Below, one piece after another: positions 42,921 to 51,630 of a stretch of 64,000 bases of DNA (positions are counted from its first letter, which is position 1; each line of letters begins with the position of its first letter). The notes under the pieces are model-generated. The model saw only the letters and a list, made by a program, of their open reading frames with translations, did not search any database and was not told the DNA's origin. The stretch is taken from assembly GCF_002149965.1 (NCBI RefSeq), contig NZ_MSQB01000020.1:11439-75438 (forward strand), written 5' to 3'. Source of the DNA: Novosphingobium panipatense (GTDB lineage Bacteria > Pseudomonadota > Alphaproteobacteria > Sphingomonadales > Sphingomonadaceae). A program made the translations under genes and the position numbers.

Positions 42921-43847
42921 TTACGCCCGGCGGCGGCGGGCCAGTAGATCCCAGCAGAACACCGCGATGGCGGTCCAGATGAACAGGAAGCAGAAGACCT
43001 GAACCTGTTTCAGCGGCTCTCCGAAAACGAAGAGGCCGAGCAGGAACACCCCGGTCGGCGTCACGAACTGGATGAAGCCCAGCACCGAGAAGTCCAGCTT
43101 GCGCGCGGCGCCCGCGAACAGCAGCAGGGGAATGCCGGTGACGATGCCCGCGCAGGCCAGCAGCAGGCTTGTCGCCAGAGACTGTCCCATCGCCATCCCT
43201 GCCGGACTGACCGCCTGCCAGCCGAGCAGGCCCAGCGCGGGGACCAGCAGGACCAGCGTTTCCACCGTCAGGCCGGGCAGCGATTCGACCGGGGTCAGCT
43301 TTCGCACGAGGCCGTAGCCTGCGAAACTCAGCGCCAGGCCCATGCTGATCCACAATGTGTCCATCGCGCCCCAGGCCAGCATGGCGACGCCGACGGCGGC
43401 CAGCGCCACGGCGGTCCACTGCAGGCGCGACAGCCGCTCGCGCAGGAAGATCGTTCCGGCCAGCACGTTGACCAGCGGATTGATATAGTAGCCGAGGCTG
43501 GCGGCCAGAACGTGGCCTTCCATCACCGCCACCACATAGACCAGCCAGTTCGTGCCGATCAGCAGCCCGCTCAGCGCCAGCGCGCCCAGCAGGCGCGGAT
43601 TGCCGAGCGCCGCGCGCAGCTGCGGCCCCTGACGCAGGACGGCGATCATCACGAGACAGAAGGGCAGGGTGAACAGCAGCCGCCAGGCCACCACCTCGAA
43701 CGGCGATACCGCGTGCAGCGCCGCGAAATAGAGCGGGAACAGGCACCAGATGAAATAGGCGCCGAATGCCTGCAACAGGCCCCCCTGATTGCCGAAACCA
43801 GGGGCGAAACGATTGGTGAAACGGGGGGGCGTGGAAGCGGGCTGCAT
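42921..43847 (-). CDS. rarD: EamA/RhaT family transporter RarD
   Basis: A 308-residue permease with ten hydrophobic helices in two EamA repeats. FGAYFIWCLFPLYF, SLGYYINPLVNVLAG and FIQFVTPTGVFLLG are typical of RarD (chloramphenicol-sensitive protein). CAGGGAA precedes the ATG. The natural substrate is not known. Confidence 0.9.
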   Translation of the reverse strand: MQPASTPPRFTNRFAPGFGNQGGLLQAFGAYFIWCLFPLYFAALHAVSPFEVVAWRLLFTLPFCLVMIAVLRQGPQLRAALGNPRLLGALALSGLLIGTNWLVYVVAVMEGHVLAASLGYYINPLVNVLAGTIFLRERLSRLQWTAVALAAVGVAMLAWGAMDTLWISMGLALSFAGYGLVRKLTPVESLPGLTVETLVLLVPALGLLGWQAVSPAGMAMGQSLATSLLLACAGIVTGIPLLLFAGAARKLDFSVLGFIQFVTPTGVFLLGLFVFGEPLKQVQVFCFLFIWTAIAVFCWDLLARRRRA

Positions 43848-44053
43848 CGTGATTCCCTGGAAAGGTCTCGCCCGATATGTCGGGAAATGTCTGATCCGCA
43901 AGCGGTTCGTCGCAAGACGTTCCTCATCTCGTCGATAACGCGAATTCTGACAGCCGCGTTGCCGATCGTTCAGCTTCACTGCCTTAAAGCTGAATGCGTA
44001 CCGAGGATCGCGCCTCAAAGGGCACCCTCCCGGCAATGACGAGGAGATTCGAG

Positions 44054-44464
44054 ATGAACGCATTCTTCAAGGCAACCGCCCTCGCTGCCGCAACGGCCAG
44101 CCTGGCGACCGCTCTTCCGGCTTCGGCCGCAGTCAGCTTCGCGCCGACTCACGAATTCCAGGCTCCCGGCGAGCAGGACTATGGCCACTGGCGCGAACGC
44201 TACTCGCGTGAAGACCGCCGCCGTGGCTACGGCAACCGGGACCATTACTATCGCGGTGACCGCGGCTACCGTGGCGACCGTCGCTACTACGACTGCCGCC
44301 GTTCGAGCGGCACCACCGGCCTGCTCCTGGGCGGCGCGGCAGGTGCCCTGGCGGGCCGCGCCATCGACACCCGCGGTGACCGCGCTACCGGCACCGTCCT
44401 CGGCGCCGCCGCCGGTGCCCTGCTCGGCCGCGAAGTCGATCGCGGCGGCTCGCGCTGCCGCTGA
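44054..44464 (+). CDS. glycine zipper 2TM domain protein
   Basis: A 136-residue exported protein with a signal peptide ending ALPASAA, an Arg/Tyr/Asp-rich middle (YYRGDRGYRGDRRYYD), and two glycine-zipper segments GLLLGGAAGALAG and GTVLGAAAGALLG. Such proteins are found in the outer membrane or periplasm and may form oligomeric channels or brace the envelope. GAGGAG precedes the ATG. Confidence 0.82.
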   Translation: MNAFFKATALAAATASLATALPASAAVSFAPTHEFQAPGEQDYGHWRERYSREDRRRGYGNRDHYYRGDRGYRGDRRYYDCRRSSGTTGLLLGGAAGALAGRAIDTRGDRATGTVLGAAAGALLGREVDRGGSRCR

Positions 44465-44474
44465 TTGGACTGCT

Positions 44475-44531
44475 TGAAAATGCCTGAATAGGCATTTTCA
44501 AGGGCGGCACCGGCCCACGGCGGATTTTCAA
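44475..44531. repeat. long-hairpin repeat, copy E (deletion derivative)
   Basis: The left hairpin TGAAAATGCC/GGCATTTTCA (44475-44500) and the first 15 bases of the core arm (GCGGCACCGGCCCAC, 44504-44518) are present, followed directly by the right-hand end GGCGGATTTTCAAA. The rest of the core is missing, as expected from one internal deletion. Confidence 0.75.
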
Positions 44532-44548
44532 AAGGACGTTAAAGGCTT

Positions 44549-44574
44549 CCCCGCAAGGACGGCGACTTGCGGGG
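44549..44574. other. perfect 9-bp hairpin in a 370-bp gap
   Basis: CCCCGCAAG and CTTGCGGGG pair around an 8-nt loop. The gap 44465-44836 otherwise holds only repeat copy E and a 72-residue frame that I do not believe. The hairpin could be an RNA leader element for the lipoprotein gene or a terminator without a U-tract. Confidence 0.35.
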
Positions 44575-44836
44575 GAGACCTCCCGAACTCGATATGTTTT
44601 TTGAGGACGGGTGGGAGAGGGCGTTCGTGGCTTCGGCTGCGGACGCCCTCGATGCGTCGGGAGATGGGGCGGGGGTCGGTAATCCATCGGCCGATGCCCT
44701 TCCCGTAATGGGACGCAAGCCGGATTTGTGTCGGGGAGGCCTTGAATTTCCGCCATTTAAGGCGAAGTCTCGGCGCATCGAATAGAGCCGGGTTGCAGCC
44801 GTGACAGTCCGGCACCGGCGGGACAAGGATGCAGCG

Positions 44837-45559
44837 ATGACGGTTCCGAAAACGGCAGGCGAGATGAGCGCAACCGGCACTGCCGCGTTCCTGGCGCTGG
44901 CTTGCTCGCTCGCGCTGGCGGCGTGCAGTGCGGAGAAGAATCCTCAGGCGGAAGGCACCGATCCCGCGCTGACTGGCGCGCTGGGCGACCGGATCGTGGT
45001 GGATCCTGAAAAGAGCGGAGATGCGGCGGACGATACGCCGGTTTCGCTGCCCTCGGCGGCGCGGACGCCGCAAGCCGTCGCGGCGGCCCGCCAGTCGGCT
45101 GCCGATGCCGCCGGCGGCAAGCTGCTGCCTGCGCCCGCGCCGGGGCAGGGCGACGCTGCGGCGCTCGCCCGGAATGCGGCGCTGGCCGCGCAAGTCACCG
45201 AGGGCGCCCGCGCCGCCAAGGTCGATTGTTCGGGCAAAGTCCAGTTTTCCAACGTCTGGGCGACCAAGCTGCCCGCCGCCATCCCGGTCTATCCGCGCGC
45301 GGCGCTGCATGAAGCTGCCGGAACCGACGGCGAGGGCTGCGCGCTGCGCGTCGTCAACTACGGCACGGCGGTCTCGCCTGAGGATGTCGTGCGCTTCTAC
45401 TATTCGATGGCGCAGCGCGGCGGCTATACGGCGGAATACCGGGTGGATGGCGGCGATCATGTCATTGGCGGCCGCAAGGGCGGACAGGCCTTTGTCGCCT
45501 ATGCCCGCACGCTGGGCAGCGGCGTGACCGAAGTGGACCTCGTGACCAGCGGAAAGTGA
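44837..45559 (+). CDS. hypothetical lipoprotein
   Basis: A 240-residue protein with a lipoprotein signal ending LALAACS and an Ala-rich linker of about 90 residues. The C-terminal 110 residues are compact (IPVYPRAALHEAAGTDG, VSPEDVVRFYYSMAQRGGY) and resemble small periplasmic domains that read YPGA and a helix followed by strands. AAGGAT precedes the ATG. The function is unknown. Confidence 0.75.
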   Translation: MTVPKTAGEMSATGTAAFLALACSLALAACSAEKNPQAEGTDPALTGALGDRIVVDPEKSGDAADDTPVSLPSAARTPQAVAAARQSAADAAGGKLLPAPAPGQGDAAALARNAALAAQVTEGARAAKVDCSGKVQFSNVWATKLPAAIPVYPRAALHEAAGTDGEGCALRVVNYGTAVSPEDVVRFYYSMAQRGGYTAEYRVDGGDHVIGGRKGGQAFVAYARTLGSGVTEVDLVTSGK

Positions 45560-45565
45560 GGAAAA

Positions 45566-45594
45566 CGTCGTCCCGGATCAGGTCCGGGACGACG
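45566..45594. repeat. GTCGTCCCGGA palindrome, copy 2 (likely terminator)
   Basis: CGTCGTCCCGGA and its complement lie between the lipoprotein stop and the stop of the convergent aldehyde dehydrogenase gene, nearly identical to the copy at 17670. It is placed to stop transcription from both sides. Confidence 0.8.
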
Positions 45595-45598
45595 GCTG

Positions 45599-47002
45599 CT
45601 ATCGCAGGCCCACGCCGATCATGGCGCGGGGCTGTTCCATTTCGCCCGAGGCCACCGGATAGGCGCAGTAGTCCGCCGCATAGTAGCCGCTGGGGTGATG
45701 GTTGCCCGATAGCCCTATTCCGCCCATCGGTGCGGCGTGGCTGGGGCCGGTGGTGGCGCGGTTCCAGTTGACGATGCCGGCCCGGACATTGGCCCAGAAA
45801 CGGTTGTAGTCCTGCGGGCTTCCGCCCACCAGCGAGGCGGCGAGCCCGAAGCGGGTGTTGTTGGCCTCGGCTATGGCCTCGTCGAAATCGTCCACGCGGA
45901 TCACCTGGAGGATCGGGCCGAACAGCTCGACGTCGGGGCGGTCCTGCATTGCCGTGGTGTCGATGATCGCCGGGCTGAGGAACGGCAGCGTCTCGTCGCC
46001 GCGCACGAGGTGCTTGATCGCCCGGCCGCCGTTGCTGAGGAGGTAGAGGAAGCTCTCGGTCAGGCCGTCGGCCGCCATGGTGTCGATCACCGGCCCCATG
46101 AACGGCGCCGGATCGTCGAACGGCGCGCCCACGATCAGGCGGTCGGCCAGGGCCTTCACTTGCGCGATCGCCTCGTCGTAGAGGCTGCTCTTCACGATCA
46201 GCCGCCGCGCGGCGGTGCAGCGCTGTCCGGCGGAAGCGAAAGCGGATTGCACGATCAGGGCGGCGGCGTCGCTCAGCTTGGGGGTGTCCCAGAGCACGAT
46301 CGGGTTGTTGCCGCCCATCTCCAGCGCCACCAGCTTGTCCGGCCGCGCCGCGAGGCGGCGGTTGATCGAGATGCCGGTATTGGCCGATCCGGTGAACAGC
46401 ACCCCGTCGATGCCGTCATGCGCCACGAAGTCCTGCCCTTCCAGCGGGCCGCCCGCGGCGAACTGCATGACGGCGGCGGAAATGCCCGCGCGGTGGAAGC
46501 AGCGGGACAGCATCTCGCCGGTGGCGGGCGCCTTCTCGCTCGGCTTGAAGATCACCGCGTTGCCCGCGAGCAGGGCGGGAACGATATGGGCGCAGGGCAA
46601 GTGCGCGGGAAAGTTGAACGGGCCGAGCACGACCAGCACGCCGTGCGGCTTGTGGCGCAGGGCCATGGTGCCCTGAAGCGCCGAATCGAGCTTCCGCTGG
46701 CTGGTGCGCTCGGCATAGGCGCGGATCGAGACTTCGACCTTGGCGACCACGCTTTCCACTTCGGCGCGCGCTTCCCACAAGGGCTTGCCCACTTCGCGGG
46801 CGATCGTCTCGGCCAGTCGCTCGGCGTCCTTGCGCACTTCGTTGGCGAAGCGGCGCAGCAGTTCGATGCGGGTGGCGAGCGGCTGCGCGGCCCAGGTCGG
46901 CCAGGCACGCCGCGCGCGGCTTACCACTTCGTCGACGTCGCAGGGCTTGCCGCGCCAGAGCTGCGCGCCGGTGGCCGGTTCGAAAGAGACGATCTCGGTC
47001 AC
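45599..47002 (-). CDS. astD: succinylglutamate-semialdehyde dehydrogenase-like aldehyde dehydrogenase
   Basis: A 467-residue NAD-dependent aldehyde dehydrogenase. LGPFNFPAHLPCAHIVPALLAGN, FKPSEKAPATGE, EMGGNNP and the catalytic Cys in SAGQRCTAARR match AstD of arginine succinyltransferase catabolism. The remaining ast genes are not in this window. GTG at 47002 is chosen because the family N-terminus begins near EIVSFEPATG; an ATG at 47071 adds 23 unstructured residues. Confidence 0.82.
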   Translation of the reverse strand: MTEIVSFEPATGAQLWRGKPCDVDEVVSRARRAWPTWAAQPLATRIELLRRFANEVRKDAERLAETIAREVGKPLWEARAEVESVVAKVEVSIRAYAERTSQRKLDSALQGTMALRHKPHGVLVVLGPFNFPAHLPCAHIVPALLAGNAVIFKPSEKAPATGEMLSRCFHRAGISAAVMQFAAGGPLEGQDFVAHDGIDGVLFTGSANTGISINRRLAARPDKLVALEMGGNNPIVLWDTPKLSDAAALIVQSAFASAGQRCTAARRLIVKSSLYDEAIAQVKALADRLIVGAPFDDPAPFMGPVIDTMAADGLTESFLYLLSNGGRAIKHLVRGDETLPFLSPAIIDTTAMQDRPDVELFGPILQVIRVDDFDEAIAEANNTRFGLAASLVGGSPQDYNRFWANVRAGIVNWNRATTGPSHAAPMGGIGLSGNHHPSGYYAADYCAYPVASGEMEQPRAMIGVGLR

Positions 47003-47169
47003 GTTGCCCGCCCGTTCCTGACGAGCCTGTCCCTGACTTGGGGAATTATATGCGCTCGCTGTCGCGCCCATGAAGATTGTCGGTCCGCTTGCTGGATGAC
47101 TCGCTGTCGGGGCTGCTGTTGCATATCTATTCCTACCGGGATGCTAACGGCGGATGTAATCCTTTCGGA

Positions 47170-48582
47170 TCAGTCCCTCGCGAGATGCCCGGCGGGCGCG
47201 GGGGCAGGCCCCAGCTGGCGGCCCAGTTCGCGAATGTCCGCGACGCGGGCGTGAAGCGCGGACCAGTCGTCGTTGCGGTCGATCTCGCTCCAGATGCGCT
47301 CCACTTCGTCGATCAGGGTGCTCGGCGGGAGCGCCTGCTGCCAGAACGGGTCGGAGATGTCGGCGGCAGGCGCGTAAGCGGCGAGAAGCTCCCCGAATCG
47401 GTCCTGAGCGCCATTCCGGCCGCCGCGATGGCGGAAGAAGAACTGCTCGGGCGCCTCGCCGCTGGCCAGCATGGCCTGCTCGGCGGCCTGGATCAGCGCG
47501 GAGTCCTGCTCCAGCCCCTGCGATGTCACGCCGAGGCGCCATGCGAAACGACGGCTCATCGCCTGCTGGTAGAGCGGCGCGAAACGGTCGAGCGCGGCCA
47601 CCAGCGGCTCGGTCTGTGTCAGCATGCTGAGGGCGATGGCCAGCTGGCCGCAGTTCCACAGCAGGGCTTCCGGCTGGCGGCCGAAGGCATAGAGGCCGGA
47701 ATGGTCGAAATAGGCGGCGGTGAAGCGTGGATCCCAGCGCGGCAGCCAACGCCAGGGACCATAGTCGAAACTCTCGCCCGAGACGTTCATGTTGTCGGTA
47801 TTGAGCACGCCGTGGACGAAGCCCGCAACCATCCAGCTCGCGGCAAGGTCGGCCATGCGCTCCACCACCTGATGGAGCAGGATCACGGCAGGCTCGTCGC
47901 GCCCCGGCATGTCCTCTGGCGGCAGGTTACCGGGGAAAGTCTCGAGGCAATAGGCCACCAGCGCTGCCATATGCTCCTGCTCTTCCAGCGCGAGCAGGCG
48001 CTGGAAAGTGCCGATGCGAATATGCCCGTGGCTGAGCCGCACCATCACGGCCGAGCGCGTGGGCGAAGGCTCGTCGCCGCGCCAGAGTTCCTCGCCGGTC
48101 TCGATCACCGAGAACGTCTTGCTGGTGTAGACGCCCAGCGCTTCCAGCATTTCCGTGGCGAGAATCTCGCGCACCGCGCCTTTCAGCGTCAGCCTGCCGT
48201 CGCCGTCGCGGCTATAGGGCGTCTGACCGGAACCCTTGGTGCCGAGATCGAGCACGCGGTCCTCGCCGTCCAGCATCTGGGCGTGGAGGAAGCCCCGGCC
48301 GTCACCGATATTGGGGTTGTAGTTGCGGAACTGGTGCCCGTGATAACGCAGCGCGAGCGGCCGGGGCAGATTGTCCGGCAGCGCCTCGAAACGTCCGAAA
48401 CGGGCGATCCAGCTTTCGTCGTCCAGCCCCTCCAGCCCGACCGCGGCGGCCCAGCGGTCGTTGCGGAAGCGCAGGATATGGCTTGGAAAATCGGCAGGAG
48501 ACACCGGACTGGCAATCCAGTCGGCAATCGCCTCGATACGGGGGGCAGGGCGGTAGGCACTTGCTTGCGGTTCGCTTCGCAT
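47170..48582 (-). CDS. selO: protein adenylyltransferase SelO (YdiU)
   Basis: A 470-residue pseudokinase-fold enzyme that transfers AMP from ATP to Ser, Thr or Tyr of proteins and is linked to redox control. HGHQFRNYNP, LGTKGSGQTPYSR, KGAVREILATEML and HGVLNTDNMNV match the YdiU/SelO family. There is no selenocysteine. The ATG at 48582 gives the usual length; a GTG/ATG frame to 48651 runs into the divergent hydrolase promoter. Confidence 0.93.
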   Translation of the reverse strand: MRSEPQASAYRPAPRIEAIADWIASPVSPADFPSHILRFRNDRWAAAVGLEGLDDESWIARFGRFEALPDNLPRPLALRYHGHQFRNYNPNIGDGRGFLHAQMLDGEDRVLDLGTKGSGQTPYSRDGDGRLTLKGAVREILATEMLEALGVYTSKTFSVIETGEELWRGDEPSPTRSAVMVRLSHGHIRIGTFQRLLALEEQEHMAALVAYCLETFPGNLPPEDMPGRDEPAVILLHQVVERMADLAASWMVAGFVHGVLNTDNMNVSGESFDYGPWRWLPRWDPRFTAAYFDHSGLYAFGRQPEALLWNCGQLAIALSMLTQTEPLVAALDRFAPLYQQAMSRRFAWRLGVTSQGLEQDSALIQAAEQAMLASGEAPEQFFFRHRGGRNGAQDRFGELLAAYAPAADISDPFWQQALPPSTLIDEVERIWSEIDRNDDWSALHARVADIRELGRQLGPAPAPAGHLARD

Positions 48583-48649
48583 CGGGCAATAGTGGCGATC
48601 CGATGCCCGTCGATCAAGCCGGGCCACAAGATGAGGTCGCGGCTTCGGC

Positions 48650-49534
48650 ATGACGCTATTCGAGGATCGGTTCTGGTCGAGCCGGGATGGACTGAAGCTG
48701 CACTTCCGGGATTATCCCGGTGGTGGGGCCAGTGATGAGCGCCGCGATGGAGACGGGCTTCCGCCGATCGTCTGCCTTCACGGCCTCACCCGCAATGCCC
48801 GCGATTTCGAGGTTCTGGCCGAGCGTCTCTCGCCCCACCGGCGGGTGGTCTGCCCTGACATGCGCGGGCGGGGAGACAGCGAATATGCGCGCGATTCCGC
48901 CAGCTACAATCCGGTCCAGTACGGCGAGGACCTGCTGGAACTGCTGGCGCAGGAGGGGATCGACCGGTTCGTGGCCATCGGCACGTCGCTGGGCGGGCTG
49001 ATGACCATGGGCCTGGCCACGATGATACCGGACCGCATCGTCGCTGCCGTGATCAACGACGTGGGGCCGTTCCTCGAACCGGCGGGGGTCGCGCGGATCA
49101 AGGAATATGTGGGGCAGGGGCGCAGCTATCCCACCTGGGTACATGCCGCGCGCGCGCTGGAGGACAACCAGAGCGAAGCCCACCCCGGCCAGCCGCTGGA
49201 CTTCTGGATCGGCCGGGCCAAGCGGCTGATGACCGTGTCCAGCGGCGGACGCGTGGTCTTCGATTACGACATGAAGATTGCCGAGCCTTTCCTGGGCTAC
49301 GACGTGGACGACCAACCCGATCTCTGGCCCGCCTGGGAAGCGCTGGCGGGGCGGCCGGTGCTGGTGCTGCGCGGCGCGCTTTCCGACCTGCTTTCCGCCG
49401 CGACGCTGGAAAAGATGCTGCGCCGCCTGCCCGGCGCGGAAGCGGTGACGCTGGAAAACGTCGGCCATGCCCCCACGCTGGACGAGCCGGAGGCCGTCGC
49501 CGCCATCGAGCGGCTGCTGGCGCAAGCCGCCTGA
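48650..49534 (+). CDS. alpha/beta-fold hydrolase
   Basis: A 294-residue hydrolase with an oxyanion segment VCLHGLTRNARDF near residue 40, the nucleophile elbow AIGTSLGGLM near residue 108, and a C-terminal His in ENVGHAPTLD. Families of this kind include esterases, haloalkane-type lyases and C-C hydrolases, and the sequence alone does not choose. It is divergent from selO by about 67 bases and 24 bases before the glycosyltransferase. Confidence 0.85.
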   Translation: MTLFEDRFWSSRDGLKLHFRDYPGGGASDERRDGDGLPPIVCLHGLTRNARDFEVLAERLSPHRRVVCPDMRGRGDSEYARDSASYNPVQYGEDLLELLAQEGIDRFVAIGTSLGGLMTMGLATMIPDRIVAAVINDVGPFLEPAGVARIKEYVGQGRSYPTWVHAARALEDNQSEAHPGQPLDFWIGRAKRLMTVSSGGRVVFDYDMKIAEPFLGYDVDDQPDLWPAWEALAGRPVLVLRGALSDLLSAATLEKMLRRLPGAEAVTLENVGHAPTLDEPEAVAAIERLLAQAA

Positions 49535-49558
49535 CGGACGGGATCGGCGCGAAACCGC

Positions 49559-50692
49559 ATGACCTTGCGCATTCTCCATCTTCATTCCAGCTTCGCGGCG
49601 GGCGGAAAGGAACTGCGCGCGGTGCGGCTGATGAACCTGTTCGCCCCGCGCGTGGCCCATGCGGTCGTCTCGGCCCAGCCCGGCGCGCACGGCGCCGCTG
49701 CGCGGCTCGATCCGCGCGTGCCCGTGGTGTTTCCAGAGGACTTTCCCGGCCTTCAGGGGCGTCCCACGCCCGCCCGCCTCTGGCGGATCGCCCAGGCGAT
49801 GGCGGATTTCGACCTCGTGCTCACCTATAACTGGGGGGCGATGGACGCGGTCATGGCGCATGGCCTGTTCGGCGGACTGCTGGGCCTGCCGCCGCTGGTC
49901 CATCACGAGGACGGCTTCAACGAGGACGAGGCGACCGGCCTCAAGCCCGCCCGCAACCGCTTCCGGCGCCTCGCCCTGCGGCGGGCTTCGGCGCTTGTCG
50001 TGCCCTCGCGGCGGCTGGAGGAGATCGCGCGCACGGCCTGGCGCCAGCCGCGCGAACGGGTGCGGCTCATCACCAACGGCATCGATTGCACCGCCTATCT
50101 CGACCGGCCTCGGCCCGACATGCTGCCGGGTCTGGTCAAGCAGCCGGGGGAGCGCTGGGTCGGCACTCTGGCGGGCCTCCGCGCGGTCAAGAACCTGCCC
50201 CGTCTGGTGCGGGCCTTCGCGGGCATGCCGGAGCCGTGGCGGCTGGTGATCCTGGGCGAAGGGCCGGAACGCGAGGCTATCGCCGCGGAAGCGGCACGGC
50301 AGGGCGCGGCGGAGCGGGTCCACTTGCCCGGTTTCGTGGCCGAGCCTTCCCATGCGGTGGGCCTGTTCGATCTCTTCGCGCTGTCTTCCGACAGCGAGCA
50401 GTTCCCGATCTCGGTGGTGGAGGCGATGGCGGCGGCGCTGCCGGTGGCATCGCCCGCCGTGGGGGACGTGGCAGGGATGGTATCGGCGGAAAACCGACCC
50501 TTCATCACCCCGCCGGGCGACGAGGCGGCGCTGGCCGCCACTTTGCTGCGGCTGGCGGGCGACGAGGACCTGCGCGCCCGTATCGGCATGGCCAACCGCG
50601 CCCATGCCCGCCGCCATTACGACGAAGGCGCGATGCTGGATGCCTATAGCCGTACGTACGGTGAAGCGCTGGGCCGGGAGCGGCTCATTTGA
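49559..50692 (+). CDS. group 1 glycosyltransferase (GT4-like)
   Basis: A 377-residue GT-B enzyme. The N-terminal ILHLHSSFAAGGKELRAV carries the acceptor-side glycine motif, and SSDSEQFPISVVEAMA near residue 283 is the EX7E-type donor site. It transfers a sugar from a nucleotide donor to an unknown acceptor. It follows the hydrolase closely but no other polysaccharide genes are near. Confidence 0.88.
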   Translation: MTLRILHLHSSFAAGGKELRAVRLMNLFAPRVAHAVVSAQPGAHGAAARLDPRVPVVFPEDFPGLQGRPTPARLWRIAQAMADFDLVLTYNWGAMDAVMAHGLFGGLLGLPPLVHHEDGFNEDEATGLKPARNRFRRLALRRASALVVPSRRLEEIARTAWRQPRERVRLITNGIDCTAYLDRPRPDMLPGLVKQPGERWVGTLAGLRAVKNLPRLVRAFAGMPEPWRLVILGEGPEREAIAAEAARQGAAERVHLPGFVAEPSHAVGLFDLFALSSDSEQFPISVVEAMAAALPVASPAVGDVAGMVSAENRPFITPPGDEAALAATLLRLAGDEDLRARIGMANRAHARRHYDEGAMLDAYSRTYGEALGRERLI

Positions 50693-50818
50693 CACGCCGA
50701 CATCATTCAGCAAGGCTTCACCGCAAGCGGTGCAGCGATCATCACCGTTGAAAAGCCGTGGCCATTCGCTAAACAGCCCGGCAACCATCCTGTATTTTCC
50801 GCAGAAAGCGCCCGAAAC

Positions 50819-51628
50819 TTGGCTCTGCCTCCTTCCAACAGCACCCCGACCAACCCCAAGTCTGCCGAGCGACTCGCCGCGCAGCAGGATGTTTTCCTGC
50901 GCGAAGTGGACGACGCCCTGCGGCAGGACCAGATGGAAGGCTTCTTCACCCGCTACGGCAAGCCCGTGATCGCGGCCGTGGTTCTGGCGTTGGCGGCCTT
51001 CGGCGGCTGGCTCTACTGGAATCACCGCCAGAACGAACAGCGCAATGCCGATGCCGAGGCTTACGTGCAGGCTATCGACAGCATGAAGTCCGGCAATCTC
51101 GATGCCGCCAAGGGCAAGCTGGAACCGCTGGCCAAGGGCACGGGCGGCAGCTCCGCCTCGGCCAAGCTCATGCTGGCGGGCATCGCCGCCGAGCAGAAGC
51201 GCCTGCCGGATGCGGTCAAGCTCTATGACGAAGTCGCGAATGACGCCAAGGCGCCGCAGCCCCTGCGCGATCTTGCCGCCGTGCGCGCCGTGGCCGCCAA
51301 TTTCGACGGCATGAAGCCGGAAGACGTGGTCGCCCGCCTCAAGCCTTATGCCGCGCCCGGCAATCCCTGGTTCGGCGTGGCCGGGGAACTGGTCGGCATG
51401 GCCTATATCAAGATGAACAAGCAGGACCAGGCCGGTCCGCTCTTCGCCGCCATCGCCAAGGACGAACAGGTCGATTCCGGCCTGCGCAGCCGCGCCCGCC
51501 AGCTCGCCGCCGTGCTGGGCGTGGATGCCATCGAGGACGTGGTGGACGAACGCGGCGAACCGCTGGGCAAAGCCAAGGGCGTAGAGGCCAAGGCCGGCGC
51601 GCAAGTCGCGCCTGCCGCCGGAGAATGA
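50819..51628 (+). CDS. YfgM-like tetratricopeptide protein
   Basis: A 269-residue inner-membrane protein: a cytoplasmic N-terminus of about 50 residues, one transmembrane helix (PVIAAVVLALAAFGGWLYW), then a periplasmic helical region with TPR-like pairs (NAKAEA-type repeats such as QKRLPDAVKLYDEVA). It resembles YfgM, which works with SecYEG and periplasmic chaperones. No ATG precedes the conserved N-terminus, so TTG at 50819 is proposed. bamB follows at once, the classic yfgM-bamB pair. Confidence 0.82.
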   Translation: MALPPSNSTPTNPKSAERLAAQQDVFLREVDDALRQDQMEGFFTRYGKPVIAAVVLALAAFGGWLYWNHRQNEQRNADAEAYVQAIDSMKSGNLDAAKGKLEPLAKGTGGSSASAKLMLAGIAAEQKRLPDAVKLYDEVANDAKAPQPLRDLAAVRAVAANFDGMKPEDVVARLKPYAAPGNPWFGVAGELVGMAYIKMNKQDQAGPLFAAIAKDEQVDSGLRSRARQLAAVLGVDAIEDVVDERGEPLGKAKGVEAKAGAQVAPAAGE

Positions 51629-51630
51629 AC

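Noticed and set aside
44567-44785. A 72-residue plus-strand frame in the gap before a lipoprotein gene
   Set aside because: There is no ribosome-binding site, no recognisable sequence, and it overlaps a perfect hairpin; it is likely chance.
48656-51604. A 982-residue minus-strand frame spanning a hydrolase, a glycosyltransferase and a yfgM-like gene
   Set aside because: It crosses three well-supported genes on the other strand and reads His/Arg/Gly-rich noise.
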